Source of the DNA: Strigamia acuminata
Lineage: Eukaryota > Arthropoda > Chilopoda > Geophilomorpha > Linotaeniidae
NCBI GenBank assembly: GCA_949358305.1
Contig: CASHSZ010000002.1
Coordinates: forward strand, 307,460 to 371,459
DNA length: 64,000 bases
Reading direction: 5' to 3'
Shown here: positions 1 through 9,185 of the stretch, piece after piece
Position numbering within the stretch: position 1 is the stretch's first letter
Layout of the letters: each line of letters opens with the position of its first letter
Translations under genes and position numbers: made by a program
The notes under the pieces: model-generated
What the model was told of the DNA's origin: nothing
Seen by the model: only the letters and a program-made list of their open reading frames with translations
Databases searched by the model: none

Positions 1-291
1 CCCAGATGACGTTCTTTCCGTTCTCCATCTGAAATGTAAAAATTAGATTACCGTAAATTAAATACAAACGAGAATTGAACAGCAAAACACAATCAATGAA
101 AAGGAAAGGAAGGTGAATAAAACCACAGATCAATCAAACAATGATAAACCGAATTATTCTCTTTTCATTTCTGGCAAGCGAGAATATGGCGACGAATTCC
201 GCGCCTCTCCACGCTTCCACTCGTTTAGACACAAGCGGACGAATGGTCGGATTGTTGAAACAATTGTTGTCGTTGTCAATTGGTTGATTGG

Positions 292-328
<37 letters not shown>

Positions 329-583
329 TGATAAATAGATAAACGGCATAAATACTTTCAACTTGCTCAGCAGCGAAGCACGTGGCGGCGCGGAATCAGC
401 GGTCAGGTATGGCGGATTTCGATAACGACGCTGCTTGGTGAGCGGAGTTACAAAAAAATAAAAATTTGAAAGCATCGTGAAACAAATAGATGAATAAACA
501 AATAAACATAAATATATAAATAAACAAATAAATAAATAAAATAGACAAAAATAAACAAACAACGTCGCATCACGCGCGGGATT
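1..583. other. Gene-free AT-rich stretch with GATA microsatellite
   Basis: No coding exon is supported here. A GATA tetranucleotide run lies at about 294-328, and AAAT-rich runs lie at about 500-550. Long open frames on the minus strand are low-complexity translations of these runs. The stretch lies upstream of the putative promoter and 5' UTR exon of the coiled-coil gene at 1397-2001. Confidence 0.6.
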
Positions 584-683
584 CCATGGTTGTCGCCAGA
601 TGCCGCGTCGAATCACTCGCGCGCTCGCCATCAGTAGTGTGGACCCCGTGTCGTGAACAAGTGAACAAGTGGAACGATTAGAG
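584..683 (+). promoter_or_regulatory. Putative promoter and 5' UTR exon of the coiled-coil gene
   Basis: A non-coding exon appears to end at 683, followed by a GTAAATTAACC donor. The region resembles 29460-29556 upstream of the paralogous gene near 30 kb: both have a GTTG(C/T)CGCCA-like core about 90 bases upstream and a donor followed by TTAACCATTT. The inferred 5' UTR intron runs 684-1391, ending in a T-rich tract and AG five bases before the ATG. The transcription start site is not determined. Confidence 0.4.
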
Positions 684-877
684 GTAAATTAACCATTTTC
701 CCGGTAAACACTCGTCAGTTGGCGTTTTTACACGCGGTTCGCGGCCCTGGACTGCATTGCTTTTTGCGGCAGGTGAGCGTCGGGACCGCGGTGCCGTTTT
801 AAAACCGAGACGGTATCGTGTACCAGGGCCACGGTACTTTGAAAAACTCGTGTAACGCGAACCGACTTTGTCGTACA

Positions 878-1073
878 ACGAGAAAATACAAGATTCTCAC
901 TTTTTCTCGGTTTTGCTTTCATTTGATTAATTCTTATGTTACGTTTCAATGCAATTTATCTCATTTCAGAAAACTACAAGACACGAATAAAAAGAAGATT
1001 TTTTCGTCTGTTTCTTATTGCATGGCGGGTTAAGCCTATATATAAGATTTTTCTCATTTAATTAGAAATAAAC

Positions 1074-1106
<33 letters not shown>

Positions 1107-1223
1107 CTTTTTATATGTGTCTCGCAGACTTCTGAAATAAGATAAATTGTATTGAAACCAAAGGTAAGAATTAACCAAATGGAAGTAAAACCGAGAAAAT
1201 ACGAGAACTTCGTATTTTCTCGT
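878..1223. repeat. Imperfect inverted repeat inside the 5' UTR intron
   Basis: Arms at about 878-1004 and 1097-1223 are reverse complements over roughly 127 bases, at an estimated 80-85 percent identity. Shared blocks include CGAGAAAATAC, TTTCTCGGTTTT, GGTTAATTCTTA-like and AAAAAGAAGATTTTTT. The spacer of about 92 bases contains a long A run (about 1075-1102). Transcribed through the intron it would form a long hairpin. It may be a decayed MITE, but clean target duplications were not seen. Confidence 0.6.
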
Positions 1224-1396
1224 GTTTTCTCGCATTGTTCCGCGGTAGGCATCAAATGTACCACGTCCAACACGTACATGTACGCGCGTAGACTTGCGCG
1301 AACAATATGTGCGCGGATGTTTTATTCGACGTCCCACGTTTTGGTTCTTTTTGTTGCGATTTTAATTTTTATCTTTTTTTTCACATCGAAGAAAAT

Positions 1397-2001
1397 ATGG
1401 AAAAAGGAAAGAGAGGAGAAAAGCCGTCCACAAAGTCGCATCTGTCACCCGTCGTCCTTTTGGAACGCATCGACTTCATGGAGGCGTGGAGCCACACGCC
1501 AAACTTAAGCGCCGCCAGTAGTTCCGTGCATGATGCACGCGAGCGAAAAACTAATGATCCCACGAAGATCAAGGGGGTATGTGTCCCATTCCGATATTTA
1601 CTCTTTTGTCTTTTTTATTTGACCTTTTTTTTTTTTTATTTTTTTTTTATATTTATTCGTTCTTTTCTCTCTTTCTCCAGTCGCTCGGTCGAAGACAGAC
1701 GAAGGTCCAGGAGACGGCAATGGCGGCGACGGAGGAAAGGGTCGAAAAAATGATGGAGGGACTAGAGGAGAGAATTGAGGAGTTGATAGACAGGACGGAA
1801 CAAAGACTCAAGAAAATGGTGAAGGCGACGATGGAGGAATTTGAGAAAACATTTGAAGAAGCAGAGGAAAAATGGTGGAAGGCGATGGAGGGAACGATGG
1901 GTTGGATAGAGGATGTCGTTGACGACGATGATGACGAAGGCGCTGAAGAGGCAATTGGTGGTTTCAATTGTCAAAGATGTGACACAACTCTTATGGGATA
2001 A
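1397..2001 (+). CDS. Small acidic coiled-coil protein, family member 1
   Basis: Two coding exons, 1397-1576 and 1681-2001, with a 104-nt intron (GTATGT donor, polypyrimidine tract ending TTTCTCCAG). The first exon is exactly 60 codons, so splicing is phase 0 and gives about 166 residues. Residues 61-140 form an amphipathic Glu/Lys/Met-rich helix with repeated V/M-E-x-M/L spacing, predicted coiled coil. They are followed by an Asp/Glu run and a C-terminal C-x2-C pair. Function is unknown and no enzymatic motif is visible. The genes at 7172-7858 and at 30051/37519 share its layout: 5' UTR intron just before the ATG, phase-0 intron after a basic patch, second exon with coiled coil and acidic tail. 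The ATG was chosen because it follows the inferred UTR acceptor by five bases and keeps the exon phase. Confidence 0.65.
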
Positions 2002-2172
2002 AAACAACAATCCCCCATCTCATTGTCTCGTATTGTTTGTTTATATTGCGTATATTTTGTTTCTCATTGTAAAAAAAACATCTCATCGGGTGATTAAATA
2101 TACGTCTTTATTTTATTTATTTTATTTATTTATCTGTTTCTCTTCTTTTCTATATTTTAGCACAATTTATAA

Positions 2173-2395
2173 TCGACCCAGAGTGGTCGAGTGGGCAGGA
2201 CTACCTGCCGCATGGAGCCGTGGACTCTGGGTTCGAGTCTCGCTTCCGCGATCTTACGTTTGCTTTGTGCAGAAAAAAGGAAAGAAAGAGACTGACTGAC
2301 TGCTGGGCGACAATGATGATGGTCCGAGAAATTCAACCCTTCTTTATTTTGTTTTAATTTTTATCCTATCTATCTATCTATCTATCTATCTAATT
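2173..2395 (+). mobile_element. tRNA-derived SINE-like element, copy 1
   Basis: The sequence has pol III promoter elements: a TGGTCGAGTGG A box near 2184 and a GGTTCGAGTC B box near 2231, spaced as in a tRNA. A 3' body follows and ends in a TATC tetranucleotide run (about 2366-2391). A related copy in opposite orientation lies at about 38100-38336 and shares CCCAG, TGGTCGAGTGG and GGGTTCGAGTCTCG. No clean tRNA cloverleaf extends across it, so a SINE or tRNA pseudogene is preferred over a functional tRNA. Confidence 0.55.
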
Positions 2396-2639
2396 TTTTT
2401 TTTTTTTAATTTAAAACAATTACCGTCAGAGTGCGTTACCGTCGGAGATTTTTTCGTGATTGCCGTGCGCGCGAGAAAAATTGCAACCGACAAACTTTCC
2501 CACATTGAAATTGGAAAACAAAATATATGGGGAGATCCACGTAGACAAGTAAATCAAGATTAACTTGGTTTCGGAATTTATAGGACACCTTTTAACGCGG
2601 GAAACGCAAAAATCCGCATCGAATGGACACTTTGGCGTC

Positions 2640-3195
2640 CATCGAAGGGCACGGCTTACGTCGGGTGGCGTGGCGGTTCTGGGAAATTACATTACAGGCC
2701 ACGTGACCAGGTACAAAGTCCTGCGCACAAACGCTCGAGCGGAGTTGAATAAAAGTCCTTGAAATATATAAATCGATTTATCGACAGTGGAACTAATTCC
2801 ACGACGAGTGCCCCAACGATTAATTAGATTATCGAATTGGGTGCCGTCTGAGTCGAAGATCGCGAACGCCCCGATCGGTTTACCATTTTAATTTCAACTC
2901 GCAGTACACGTTGCACCATCGTAGACGATGCGAGTTTGTATAATCGCGTTCGACGAGTTTGCATACACTTTGAATTCGTTCGCTTCGAGCCATCATGGAG
3001 ATCCGAGGGTTTCGGTCGAAATTTCCTGAATCGATTTGAAACGGTATTTCCCACCCACGGGTGTTCTGCTCCACCACGAACATTCCGGCGACCATTGCGG
3101 CGACCATTGCGGCAACGAGCGCCTCACCTACGGTGAATGCGGGGCAGCTGGCACCGACGAGTGTCGGCAGCCCCAACAACTTGTTCCAAAATAAG
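2640..3195 (+). repeat. R1 non-coding repeat, copy 1
   Basis: This copy is homologous over most of its length to 4556-5045 (very similar from GTTGCACCATCG to CCTGAATCGATTTGA) and more distantly to copies near 6.0, 15.8, 16.9 and 17.5 kb. It ends with a hairpin followed by TTGTTCCAAAATAA. No open frame is conserved between copies, so the repeat is non-coding as read. Confidence 0.65.
3141..3174 (+). other. Conserved R1 hairpin, copy 1
   Basis: A 34-nt imperfect palindrome: five outer pairs (GGGGC with GCCCC), one A.A mismatch, then eight inner pairs including G.U, closing a short loop. Five other R1 copies have the same layout with changed but still pairing bases (4984-5018, 6183-6204, 15985-16018, 17069-17092, 17634-17671). 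It is followed by the conserved tail TTGTTCCAAAATAA. Confidence 0.6.
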
Positions 3196-3231
3196 CCCAC
3201 AGACAGACACACCTATAAAGCGTGTTTATTT

Positions 3232-3495
3232 CAAATAATTGTGCAAAAACACCCATTTAATTGTTTATTTATTTGTTCCTCGTGATACGCGCGTGGCCTG
3301 TGCGTTGACGACGTGTTCGCGATTTCACGACGGAATTCGTGGATCCGTTCGTCGGGATTGGACTTTTGGGTGTCGGGTGAAAACGACCGACCGGGGACGA
3401 AATTCGAGGCGGAGAAGGGAGAAGGGAGCAAACAAGCGCGCGCGCAAGACGCCAAACGGAGTAAAAAAAATATCCAAAGAAGATGACTAAACTTT
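3232..3495 (+). repeat. R1-associated downstream module
   Basis: Shared with 6468-6715: it begins ATTGTGCAAAAACAC and AATTGTTTAT, continues through a GTGGATC(C/T)GT(C/T)CG block, and ends near GGAGTAAAAAAAATA or GGAATAAAAAATACCCA. A more degraded relative lies at about 8500-8680. No conserved reading frame was found. Confidence 0.5.
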
Positions 3496-3922
3496 ACTTT
3501 ACTTTACTTAATTTTCGAATACTATGAGCACCCGGGATTCCATACTAAGGTCGAAATGACTAAAGTCGAAATCCCGTTTCGACCTAATTCGTTTCGACCC
3601 AGGTATCCCATCTAGTCTAAAATAAAAACAAACTCGCTGTTCACTGAAATATCTATATTTAAAGTTTTTACAGTTTTTACAGTTTGCAGAATGTTATAAA
3701 AAAAAAAAAAAAATAAAATAAAATAAATAAATAAATAAAAATAAAAATAAAAACAAATAAACAAATAAAACGGAATAAAACGAAACGATGAAACAACGAT
3801 ACATTGAAGCGACGATTATATGGTGGAATAACGCCGAAAAAGTTACGCGAAAACGACAGTTATTTATTTGTATAACATTTTTTTCCCACATTTTTTACCC
3901 CATTCACACATAGGATTGCCAT
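3496..3922. other. Non-coding stretch
   Basis: It contains a CTTTA run (about 3491-3510) and a small cluster of TCGAAAT and TTTCGACC direct and inverted motifs at about 3540-3605. An AAAT/AAAAT-rich segment lies at about 3700-3765. No gene is supported. Confidence 0.5.
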
Positions 3923-4466
3923 TTATTGACACTTGTACATTTTATCTGGATATTCGACCAAGTACAAATTTGTCCATGGAACAAATCCATACTCGAATGG
4001 GATGGTGACGCCAAGTTTACGGTCTTTGAAGAATCGATCAAACCGCGCGCAAGACATATTCGAGTCCCAAAGGAAACGCATCCCCAAGACGAGAGTTCTT
4101 TCTTTCGTCACGACGATGAAGTTGGTTTCGGTGCCTCGATTCACCCACTCGACGTTCATCTTGATCTGTCCAATTATTTGGAAATGGTCACCAACGATGT
4201 TTTTTAGGTACCGGTGTCTATCGTCGTCGTCGTCTAGTTCGCGGATACTGTCCCGAGGGTAGCCCGTTTCTTCGAATAAACGTTCGTCGATGGCGCAGAA
4301 GCGCGACCACTCGATTACCAGGGCATTACGCGCGAGATTCCCTATCTTCACCTTGAGCAAGGGATGTTCGTTCGTGGGTTCAAGCGGTTTCGGCTGAATA
4401 AGAGAAGTTTTAGATTAAAAATTATACGAAACAATTCGTATCTGTTTCTGGAATTACCTGGAACAT
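3923..4466 (-). CDS. Retropepsin-like protein lacking the catalytic Asp-Thr/Ser-Gly motif
   Basis: Two exons on the minus strand, 4466-4458 (Met-Phe-Gln) and 4393-3923, with a 64-nt GTAATT...TTATTCAG intron; phase 0; about 159 residues. The second exon resembles the retrotransposon-type aspartic protease fold. A first strand (LKVKIGN) leads into ALVIEWSRFCAIDERLFEE, where family members have a D-T/S-G triplet followed by S-x-I-x-x-x-L. Then come a flap-like region (VGDHFQIIGQIKMNVEW) and a late LVLGMRFL motif equivalent to the usual (I/V)LGxDFL. The catalytic triplet reads E-W-S, so proteolytic activity is not expected. It could be a decayed Gypsy-type protease or a domesticated inactive one. 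It lies between two R1 copies. Fold assignment is inference from motif order only. Confidence 0.5.
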
Positions 4467-4555
4467 GGTTCAATGTTGCGAGGAACGCCAACGAGACGCG
4501 GAAAACAGTCTTGTATCGTGTCTGAACTTGATTTGGATGCAAATGAGACACGGGT

Positions 4556-5045
4556 TACGTCAGATGGCGTGGCGGTTGTGAGAAATTACATCACACAGGC
4601 GCTCGCGCGGAGTTAAATAAAAATCCTCGAAATATAGAAATTGATTTATCGACGGTGGAACCGATTCCACGTCGAGTGTCCCAACGATTAATTAGATTAT
4701 AGAACTGGGTGTTGTCCGAAACGAAGATCGCGAACGCTCCGATCGGTTTACGATTTAAATTTCAACTCGCGGTACACGTTGCACCATCGTAAGCGATGCG
4801 AGTTTGTATAATCGCGTTCGACGAGTTTGCAGACACTTTGAATTCGTTCGCTTCGAGCCATCATGGAGATCCGAGGGTTTCGGTCGAAATTTCCTGAATC
4901 GATTTGATACGGTTGTTCTGCTCCGCCACGAACACTCCCTGGTTCGTCGAAATATACTCCAAAGTGGGTTCGTCGGAGAACACGGGGCAGTTGGCGACCG
5001 ATGCGCGCCGACAGCCCCGACAAATTGTTCCAAAATAAATCCAAG
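4556..5045 (+). repeat. R1 non-coding repeat, copy 2
   Basis: The closest match in the window to copy 1 (2640-3195), sharing nearly all of the central 170 bases. It carries its own hairpin at 4984-5018. In that hairpin one inner pair is U.A where copy 1 has C.G, and another is G.C where copy 1 has A.U. It is followed by TTGTTCCAAAATAA. Confidence 0.65.
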
Positions 5046-5168
5046 CTACCACAACGTTGTTTTCGATACGCGCGTTCCTACACGCGATGACGCGCGTGAT
5101 GCGATGCGGGTGAGTGTGACACGGGTTTTCGAATTGGGCGTCGACGATGATGTTTGTCAACGTGGATA

Positions 5169-5643
5169 TGTTGGGTTGCAAACCCATTTTGAAGTGCTTA
5201 AATATTTGTTCCTGTGTTACGTGTTTTATTGGTTACACAATTTCCGAGTATGTGTAACAAGTGTGTTGTAAATTAATGTCCCGATCCAGTGTTCAACCGA
5301 TAATGATTTTTATCAATGCTTGTTATGTACCGCGGTTGAATATTCTCTCCTTTACAGCACACGTCCCTGATGTCGTCTGCTTGAAAAAGCGATTTGTGTT
5401 TTATCCTTTTTCCTTGGTTTATCGATTATTAATGTCGGTGTTTTTACTTGCGATTGTAAAGGACAAATCATTGGAAACTTGACAATGATTTATCCTATGT
5501 TGTTTGAGAGGGCAAATAGCCTCTAACCGTGTATCACCTGATATTCTCACGAATTAAAGATGGCGCACGCATGTCGGTTTCGCGCACCGTTTCAACTGAT
5601 GTTTCTTTTGATTTCGTTTGCAGAATTGCCAGGAATAACCCCA
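5169..5643 (+). mobile_element. Solo LTR of the copia-A family
   Basis: The sequence starts TGTTGGGTTGCAAACCC and ends GGAATAACCCCACA. It matches the LTRs of copia-A (8690-9167 and 15199-15676) in reverse orientation over about 475 bp with scattered differences. No internal element sequence is attached. The flanking five bases are GGATA on the left and GGAAC on the right, so the target duplication is imperfect. A 73-codon open frame inside it also occurs in the other LTRs and is not a gene. Confidence 0.85.
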
Positions 5644-6232
5644 CAGGAACGCAGTTAATTACCGACGAGAATTGAAAATGTAATCGTTTTTGATAAAAAG
5701 AAACCCTCGTAACGTTGAAACGATAAAGAGAACGCAAAATTCGGATTCGAATTCAGGTTCGATCCGCGAACTGTCGAGGCGCGACATGCCAAGCGTGGAG
5801 GGGAGCGTTTATCGCTCATAGGTGCCCGATGATCGGAGACGGGTGGGTGATGGGTGGGTGATCGGTACCAGACAGACACAAAACAGAATAAAATCTACCC
5901 CCGTACTTCGGTCGTCACTAAGATTACCTTCGCAGTGACCGACTAGAATAAGAGTTTTGCAAAATATCCGTCGTTTCATATTTTAATTTTGTCTTTCCGG
6001 CGTCTCGCGCCATCGCTTTCGACGTGAGTTTGTGTCATTGCGTTCGGTGGATTTGCAAGCGCCTCTAGGTCGATCGAGACCAGACACGCTTACTTCAGAG
6101 TAGGGACCACTCCACCACAAACATTCCGAGGGTATTGGCGCGCAAAAAGGACGGGGTCCTATCTTCTCGCCACGCAGAATACGGGCAGCCAGCATTGGCA
6201 GCCCCCAATAACTTGTTCCAAAATAAGATCGA
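5644..6232 (+). repeat. R1 non-coding repeat, copy 3 with upstream module
   Basis: The left part (5644-5870) matches about 16470-16690: GACGAGAATTGAAAATGTAAT, a GGTTCGATCC motif and GAGGCGCGACATG. The right part carries the R1 core (TTTCCGGCGTCTCGCGCCATCG) and a shortened hairpin at 6183-6204, then AACTTGTTCCAAAATAA. Non-coding as read. Confidence 0.55.
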
Positions 6233-6254
6233 GTTGATTAGATTCCTTCACTCG

Positions 6255-7060
6255 TCCCGTAAATACCGTAAATTTCGTAAATGTCACAATACGTGGTGAA
6301 AATGATGCGTCACGTGTCTTATCGCGCATTGGGTCACATTTAAACGCGCGTATCGTTAAGGGTGTCGCGTTCATGGTGGTACATTGGTGCCGGGATGTTC
6401 AGATACGCGCTCCCGTACGCTTCCACGGCGTTGGTATTGTTTGGTTATAGCGATTGTTTGTTCCAAATAATTGTGCAAAAACACTAGTTTAATTGTTTAT
6501 ATATTTAATCCTCGGGAGATGCGTGCGACCTATACGCCGACCCCAAGCTCGTGATTTCGCTGCGGATTTCGTGGATCTGTCCGGGCTTTTGGGCGCCGGA
6601 CAAAAAAAGTTTGATTGGAAATGGGTCCCCGGACGGAGAAAAGAGAAAGGAGTAGACACGCGCGCGTGGGACACCCTGTGGAATAAAAAATACCCATGGA
6701 AGACAATGAAAGTTTAATCCCACAATCGTCGAATCGGTTTCGTGGTTTGCGCTCCAACTGTTAATTAGATTATCGTCGTTGGGACCGATTGAAACAAATG
6801 TTTTGTGAAAAATTTGCAGTTTCAGATTTTAACTTTATCTCCCAGACTTCTTGCCCCATCGCTGTCTACGCTGTCTACGCGAGCCAGACGACAATATGAG
6901 TCCTGAGGTCCGAGAGCGAGTCTGCATGTCCCAGGGGACGACATGCGAGTAGCCACTCGTGCGCCCCTTGCCATCGCCAGACATGCTTTCGCCAAAGTAT
7001 GAACCGTGACAACAACTATATTAAAACAATGTTTATTCGATCGAAAGAATCTATACAACA
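6255..7060 (+). repeat. R1-derived modules
   Basis: About 6255-6445 matches 16085-16300 and 17740-17965: a CGTAAATGTC-like start, GCGCATT, CATTTAAACGCGCGTA, and the end GGCGTTGGTATTGTTT. About 6468-6715 matches the module at 3232-3495. About 6716-6960 is a degraded R1 core (GTTAATTAGATTATCGTCGTTGGGACCGA). No gene is supported. Confidence 0.5.
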
Positions 7061-7171
7061 ATTATGAGTACACTTGTCAATTTATTTATCTATTTATTTG
7101 ATAGAATCTTGGTTGTGGTCACTGTCGGTCACATCGTAACCATCGTCTCCAGGGCCCATCACCCCTTCTCC

Positions 7172-7858
7172 CTACCACTCCTTTTCATCACCGTTATCAT
7201 CGAGTCCTTCGTAACCACAGCCATCTTCCTCCTCCATCATGTCCACCATGTCCATCTCCATTTCCTTCACCTCCGCCTGCACCGCCTCTAGCTTCTTCCC
7301 CACCGACTTCAACACGCACAACGTCTTCGTCTTCTTTTCCTGCCATCTCGCCGCTTTCTCCATTCGCTCCGCAACCACTTTGTCCAGTTGCTCCGCCAAC
7401 ACCTTCTCCATTCGCTTCGCCATAACCTTCTCCACCACATTCTCCGCCACATTCTCCACCACATTCTTCACCACATTCTTCACCACATTCTCCATTTTTT
7501 CTGTTATCACCGCCTCGACCCTTGTTGCCAATCTCTCTTCCCGCAGCACCGAAGGTGAAGACGGCGGCGGCAATGATGTCTCTCTTCGCGACTGGAAAGG
7601 GAAAGGGAGAAAAAAAAAAAAAAAAGAGAATAAGCAAATAAATAAAACCCAAGACGTGGCGCGTACCCTCTTGATCAGCGTCAGTTTACCCCTTTTCTGC
7701 CTGCCTGGACGCTTGGACAAAGCGGGATCGAGCGGTACCGACGCGATAGCGGCAGTCGACGACGGCGATGTGGTTCTAGTCCGCGTCGCACGGAGAACGG
7801 GCGTCGAGATGGACGATGTTTCCCCTTCCCCTTTCACCTTCCATGTTCCTGTCATCAT
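7172..7858 (-). CDS. Small acidic coiled-coil protein, family member 2
   Basis: Minus-strand gene with coding exons 7858-7667 (64 codons) and 7591-7172. They are separated by a 75-nt phase-0 intron (GTACGC donor, CCCTTTCCAG acceptor), giving about 203 residues. The first exon ends in a basic patch (SKRPGRQKRGKL, possible nuclear localisation signal). The second has a long run of E-N/K-V-V-x-x-V and V-A-E-R-M-E-K heptad-like units, predicted coiled coil, and an acidic tail. A 5' UTR intron acceptor (CGTTTTCAG) lies five bases before the ATG, with a candidate donor near 8103. Architecture matches the genes at 1397-2001 and 30051/37519; the primary sequence is only loosely similar. Function unknown. 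Confidence 0.65.
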   Translation of the reverse strand: MMTGTWKVKGEGETSSISTPVLRATRTRTTSPSSTAAIASVPLDPALSKRPGRQKRGKLTLIKRVRATSWVLFICLFSFFFFFLPFPFQSRRETSLPPPSSPSVLREERLATRVEAVITEKMENVVKNVVKNVVENVAENVVEKVMAKRMEKVLAEQLDKVVAERMEKAARWQEKKTKTLCVLKSVGKKLEAVQAEVKEMEMDMVDMMEEEDGCGYEGLDDNGDEKEW

Positions 7859-7863
7859 GGTCT

Positions 7864-8283
7864 CTGAAAACGAAAAAAACGCGATAGATAAAATCAAAAG
7901 AAAAAGAAAAAAAAACAAAAAAAACAAAAACAAATGGGTTATTAAATTGAGCTTCATTTTCTGTTAGCAACAATGACCAAACAAACAAATTTTTTCTGCG
8001 CGCGCTCACGGATACAATACGTGCATAATTGGGCGGGAATAATTGACAAATGATACCACAAAACACTTGGCTCATTCGCTCGTTCACTCGCTCGCTCACT
8101 CACGTTTAACGAAACGAAACAAAACACGCAACTGCAAACGCAAACTGTCTTTGCCCGGCTCTAGCTCGATTTAAAAATGGCGACAATTGAAGCGAAGCTT
8201 CGTGCTTCACTGCAACGTGGTGTCGACGAGAGCTTGAGCGAGAGCGAGAGTGAGAGCGAGAGAAAGCGAGTGAGTGGGTGAGC

Positions 8284-8317
<34 letters not shown>

Positions 8318-8689
8318 CCAAGTGGAGCATGCGTGGACTGGCGACGATATTTCCGCAGTCGTTCAATTTGGCGTGGGTTTACAACTCCGCTTATTTGGTC
8401 GCTGATCGAGTCGGCACGCACTTTAAACATGTTGACGGCAAACAATACACGCGGGAAAAAAAATAACGCTAAGTTGTACGTAAGAAGAGTCTTCATTATG
8501 AATAAATGCAAAAGACCGAACCCCGAATATTCGAGTGTCCACACAACCTATCGTCCACCGGGTCTTGGTGTCCGGGTAGAAAGAGGGAGGGGACGGACGC
8601 GCGCGTACCGGACATTGCCACTCGGAACAAAAAATGTGCATAATAGGGAAAACGATCAAAGTTTAATTTCCTGATCTTGGAGTCGGTTC
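7864..8689. other. 5' UTR intron and promoter region of the minus-strand gene, plus R1 remnant
   Basis: Minus strand: a candidate 5' UTR donor (AAACGTGAGTGAG) at about 8104/8103 would give a 240-nt UTR intron. An AAGT tetranucleotide run lies at about 8283-8318 and a GAGCGAGA-rich stretch at 8230-8275. From about 8500 to 8689 the sequence is the left part of an R1 copy that was split by copia-A; its right part resumes at 15677. Confidence 0.4.
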
Positions 8690-9167
8690 TGTGAGGTTAT
8701 TCCCGGCAATTCTGCAAACGAAATCAAAAGAAACATCAGTTGAAACGGTGCGCGAAACCGACATGCGTGCGCCATCTTTAATTCGTGAGAATATCAGGTG
8801 ATACACGGTTAGAGGCTATTTGCACTCTCCAACAACATAGGATAAATCATTGTCAAGTTTCCAATGATTTGTCCTTTACAATCGCAAATAAAAAACACCG
8901 ACATTAATAATCGATAAACCAAGGAAAAAGGATAAAACACAAATCGCTTTTTCAAGCAGACGACATCAGGGACGTGTGCTGTAAAGGAGAGAATATTCAA
9001 CCGCGGTACATAACAAGCATTGATAAAAATCATTATCGGTTGAACACTGGATCGGGACATTAATTTACAACACACTTGTTACACACACTCGGAAATTGTG
9101 TAACCAATAAATCACGTAACACAGGAACAAATATTTAAGCACTTCAAAATGGGTTTGCAACCCAACA
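8690..9167 (-). repeat. copia-A 3' LTR
   Basis: On the minus strand it runs TGTTGGG to CCTCACA. A possible ATTAAA polyadenylation signal overlaps an AAAGATGGCGC motif at about 8768-8781. It matches 15199-15676 over all 478 bases as read. Confidence 0.92.
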
Positions 9168-9180
9168 AATCCCCCTTTGC
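9168..9180 (-). promoter_or_regulatory. copia-A polypurine tract
   Basis: On the minus strand the sequence reads GCAAAGGGGGATT immediately before the 3' LTR. This is the expected position and composition for the plus-strand DNA primer site. Confidence 0.8.
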
Positions 9181-9185
9181 TTAAA

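Noticed and set aside
2173-2260. Functional tRNA gene
   Set aside because: A and B boxes are present, but an acceptor stem and full cloverleaf could not be formed, and a related copy with a different tail exists.
8809-9075. 88-codon frame also found at 15318-15584 and partly at 5261-5482
   Set aside because: It lies inside copia-A LTRs; repetition comes from the LTR, not from a gene family.
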